Positions 63,084-64,000 of a stretch of 64,000 bases of DNA are shown in pieces. Origin of the DNA: Marinobacter sp. Lineage in GTDB: Bacteria > Pseudomonadota > Gammaproteobacteria > Pseudomonadales > Oleiphilaceae. Each line of letters starts with the position of its first letter. Within the stretch, counting starts at the first letter, position 1. Location of the stretch: the NCBI GenBank assembly GCA_022565395.1, contig JAIUMV010000012.1:1-64000 (forward strand). Direction: 5' to 3'. Made by a program: the position numbers and the translations under genes. The notes beneath the pieces were generated by a model, which did no database searches, was not told the origin of the DNA, and saw only the letters and a list, made by a program, of their open reading frames with translations.

Positions 63084-64000
63084 CTAACTCAGATTATCAG
63101 GCAACAACGGACGATAGCGCACCATCAGCACCAGCACACCGGCCCCCAATAGCCCCGCCAGCACAAACAGCTGGCCATAACCCAGTATCTGGGCAATCAC
63201 CCCGCCAAGCAGGCCTAACACACCGGCAGACACCACCTGCAAGGACGCCTGAATGGTGTAATCCGTACCTTCCCAGCCTTCCCGGCAAAAGCTCATCATC
63301 ACCGCAAACAGGGCAACCGTTGACCAGCCATCCGCCCATTGTTCAAACAGGCCGATGCTGTACACCAGCACAAGCGTTGGTTCCCTCCAGACGATAAGCA
63401 CCCAGGCAGCAATAGACACAGCCTGCGCCACCCCCGCCAGCAACAGGCTCCACCAACCTCCCAGGCGCAGAAATAACCAGCCCCCCATTCCGGCGCCCAG
63501 CAAGCCCACCAAGGTACCCACCAGGGTAAACTGGCCAATCTCTGGCCGACTCCAGCCCAGATCCGTCAGCAACGGGCGCATCATCCCGGAGCCCATGGCA
63601 TCCGCCACTTTGTAGCTCAGCAATACCAGCAGCCAGATCAGCATGCCGGGCCGACTGATAAAGGCATAGAACGCATCCATCAGACCGGCACTGCGGTAAC
63701 CGGACGGTGTAGCGCGAGGTGCCATCAGCGGTTGGAAGCAGCGCACCACCAACACCAACAGCAACAGCAGAACGCCCAGCCCCAGCACCACCTGCTCCGT
63801 TGCCCAGCTACCTGAAAGCATCAACAGCCCGGCGCCACCGGCCAACATGCCCACCTTGTAGCCACCCACCTGAATGCTATTGGCCAGCCCCCGCCAACGT
63901 GCCGGTATCCAGCGCACCGCCAGCCCGTCGGTGACAATGTCCTGTGTCGCCATGAGCAGGTTAAGCCCCAGAATCAACAGCAATACCGCAAACACCCCCC
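63084..64000 (-). CDS. MFS transporter, AmpG-like, partial
   Basis: The frame runs open to the right edge, so the N-terminal third is missing. The visible 305 codons have about nine helices with a central charged loop. The segment ATQDIVTDGLAVRW is the signature of AmpG/acetyl-CoA-transporter type MFS permeases, followed by RGLANSIQVGGYKVG. AmpG imports anhydro-muropeptides for wall recycling; several paralogues with other substrates share the motif. Its relation to the wall-degrading patatin-lysozyme nearby is unknown. Confidence 0.78.
   Translation of the reverse strand, partial: GVFAVLLLILGLNLLMATQDIVTDGLAVRWIPARWRGLANSIQVGGYKVGMLAGGAGLLMLSGSWATEQVVLGLGVLLLLLVLVVRCFQPLMAPRATPSGYRSAGLMDAFYAFISRPGMLIWLLVLLSYKVADAMGSGMMRPLLTDLGWSRPEIGQFTLVGTLVGLLGAGMGGWLFLRLGGWWSLLLAGVAQAVSIAAWVLIVWREPTLVLVYSIGLFEQWADGWSTVALFAVMMSFCREGWEGTDYTIQASLQVVSAGVLGLLGGVIAQILGYGQLFVLAGLLGAGVLVLMVRYRPLLPDNLS

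Overview
The window looks like a chromosome segment from a free-living, probably marine, Gram-negative gammaproteobacterium of the Marinobacter / Alcanivorax / Pseudomonas type. The evidence is a cell-envelope operon in Pseudomonas-like order (exbB-exbD-msbA-lpxK-ycaR-kdsB-LMW-PTP-murB), a LeuA of the long form, lipoproteins with lipoboxes, an OmpA/OprF-like porin and high-GC codon use. The species cannot be named from the sequence alone. No rRNA, tRNA or CRISPR array was seen.

Layout. 1-0.3 kb: the 3' end of an IS3-family transposase. 0.35-2.7 kb: two coupled small unknown genes behind leuA. 2.8-6.9 kb: a divergent Lrp regulator, a TetR-lipocalin pair, a hotdog thioesterase and proS. 7-14.4 kb: a lytic transglycosylase, a cluster of five hairpins, then the murB to exbB envelope operon. 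14.5-17.4 kb: a lipase-chaperone-like gene coupled to a sphingomyelinase-type phosphodiesterase, and an EmrE-type exporter. 17.4-25.7 kb: a 2-aminoethylphosphonate uptake and breakdown operon (binding protein, ATPase, fused permease, PhnW-PhnX fusion, DMT transporter, HAD phosphatase) with a GntR regulator and two matching palindromic operators. 26-34.9 kb: surface lipoproteins, an OmpA-like protein with a CRP-type site, a MerR/epimerase pair, an Atm1-type ABC exporter and a CHAD protein.

35.3-62.4 kb is the exceptional part. Seventeen co-directional genes encode a headless contractile phage-tail-like machine: terminator-like protein with a lectin-like tail, sheath, tube, assembly chaperone, tape measure, hub, OB-fold spike, PAAR tip, gp25, J and I baseplate proteins, and coiled-coil fibre-like proteins. 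A convergent gene follows that encodes a patatin phospholipase joined to a peptidoglycan-binding domain and a lysozyme-like domain. No capsid, terminase, integrase, holin, T6SS membrane complex or ClpV is present, and neither is the AAA+ ATPase usual in extracellular contractile injection systems. A 1409-residue protein with Ig-like repeats, hydrophobic segments and a C-terminal M23 metallopeptidase sits between the tape measure and the hub. Together these suggest an unusual contractile injection system whose candidate effectors attack membranes and peptidoglycan.

62.7-64 kb: a DUF3147-like membrane protein and a partial MFS/AmpG-like transporter running off the end of the window.
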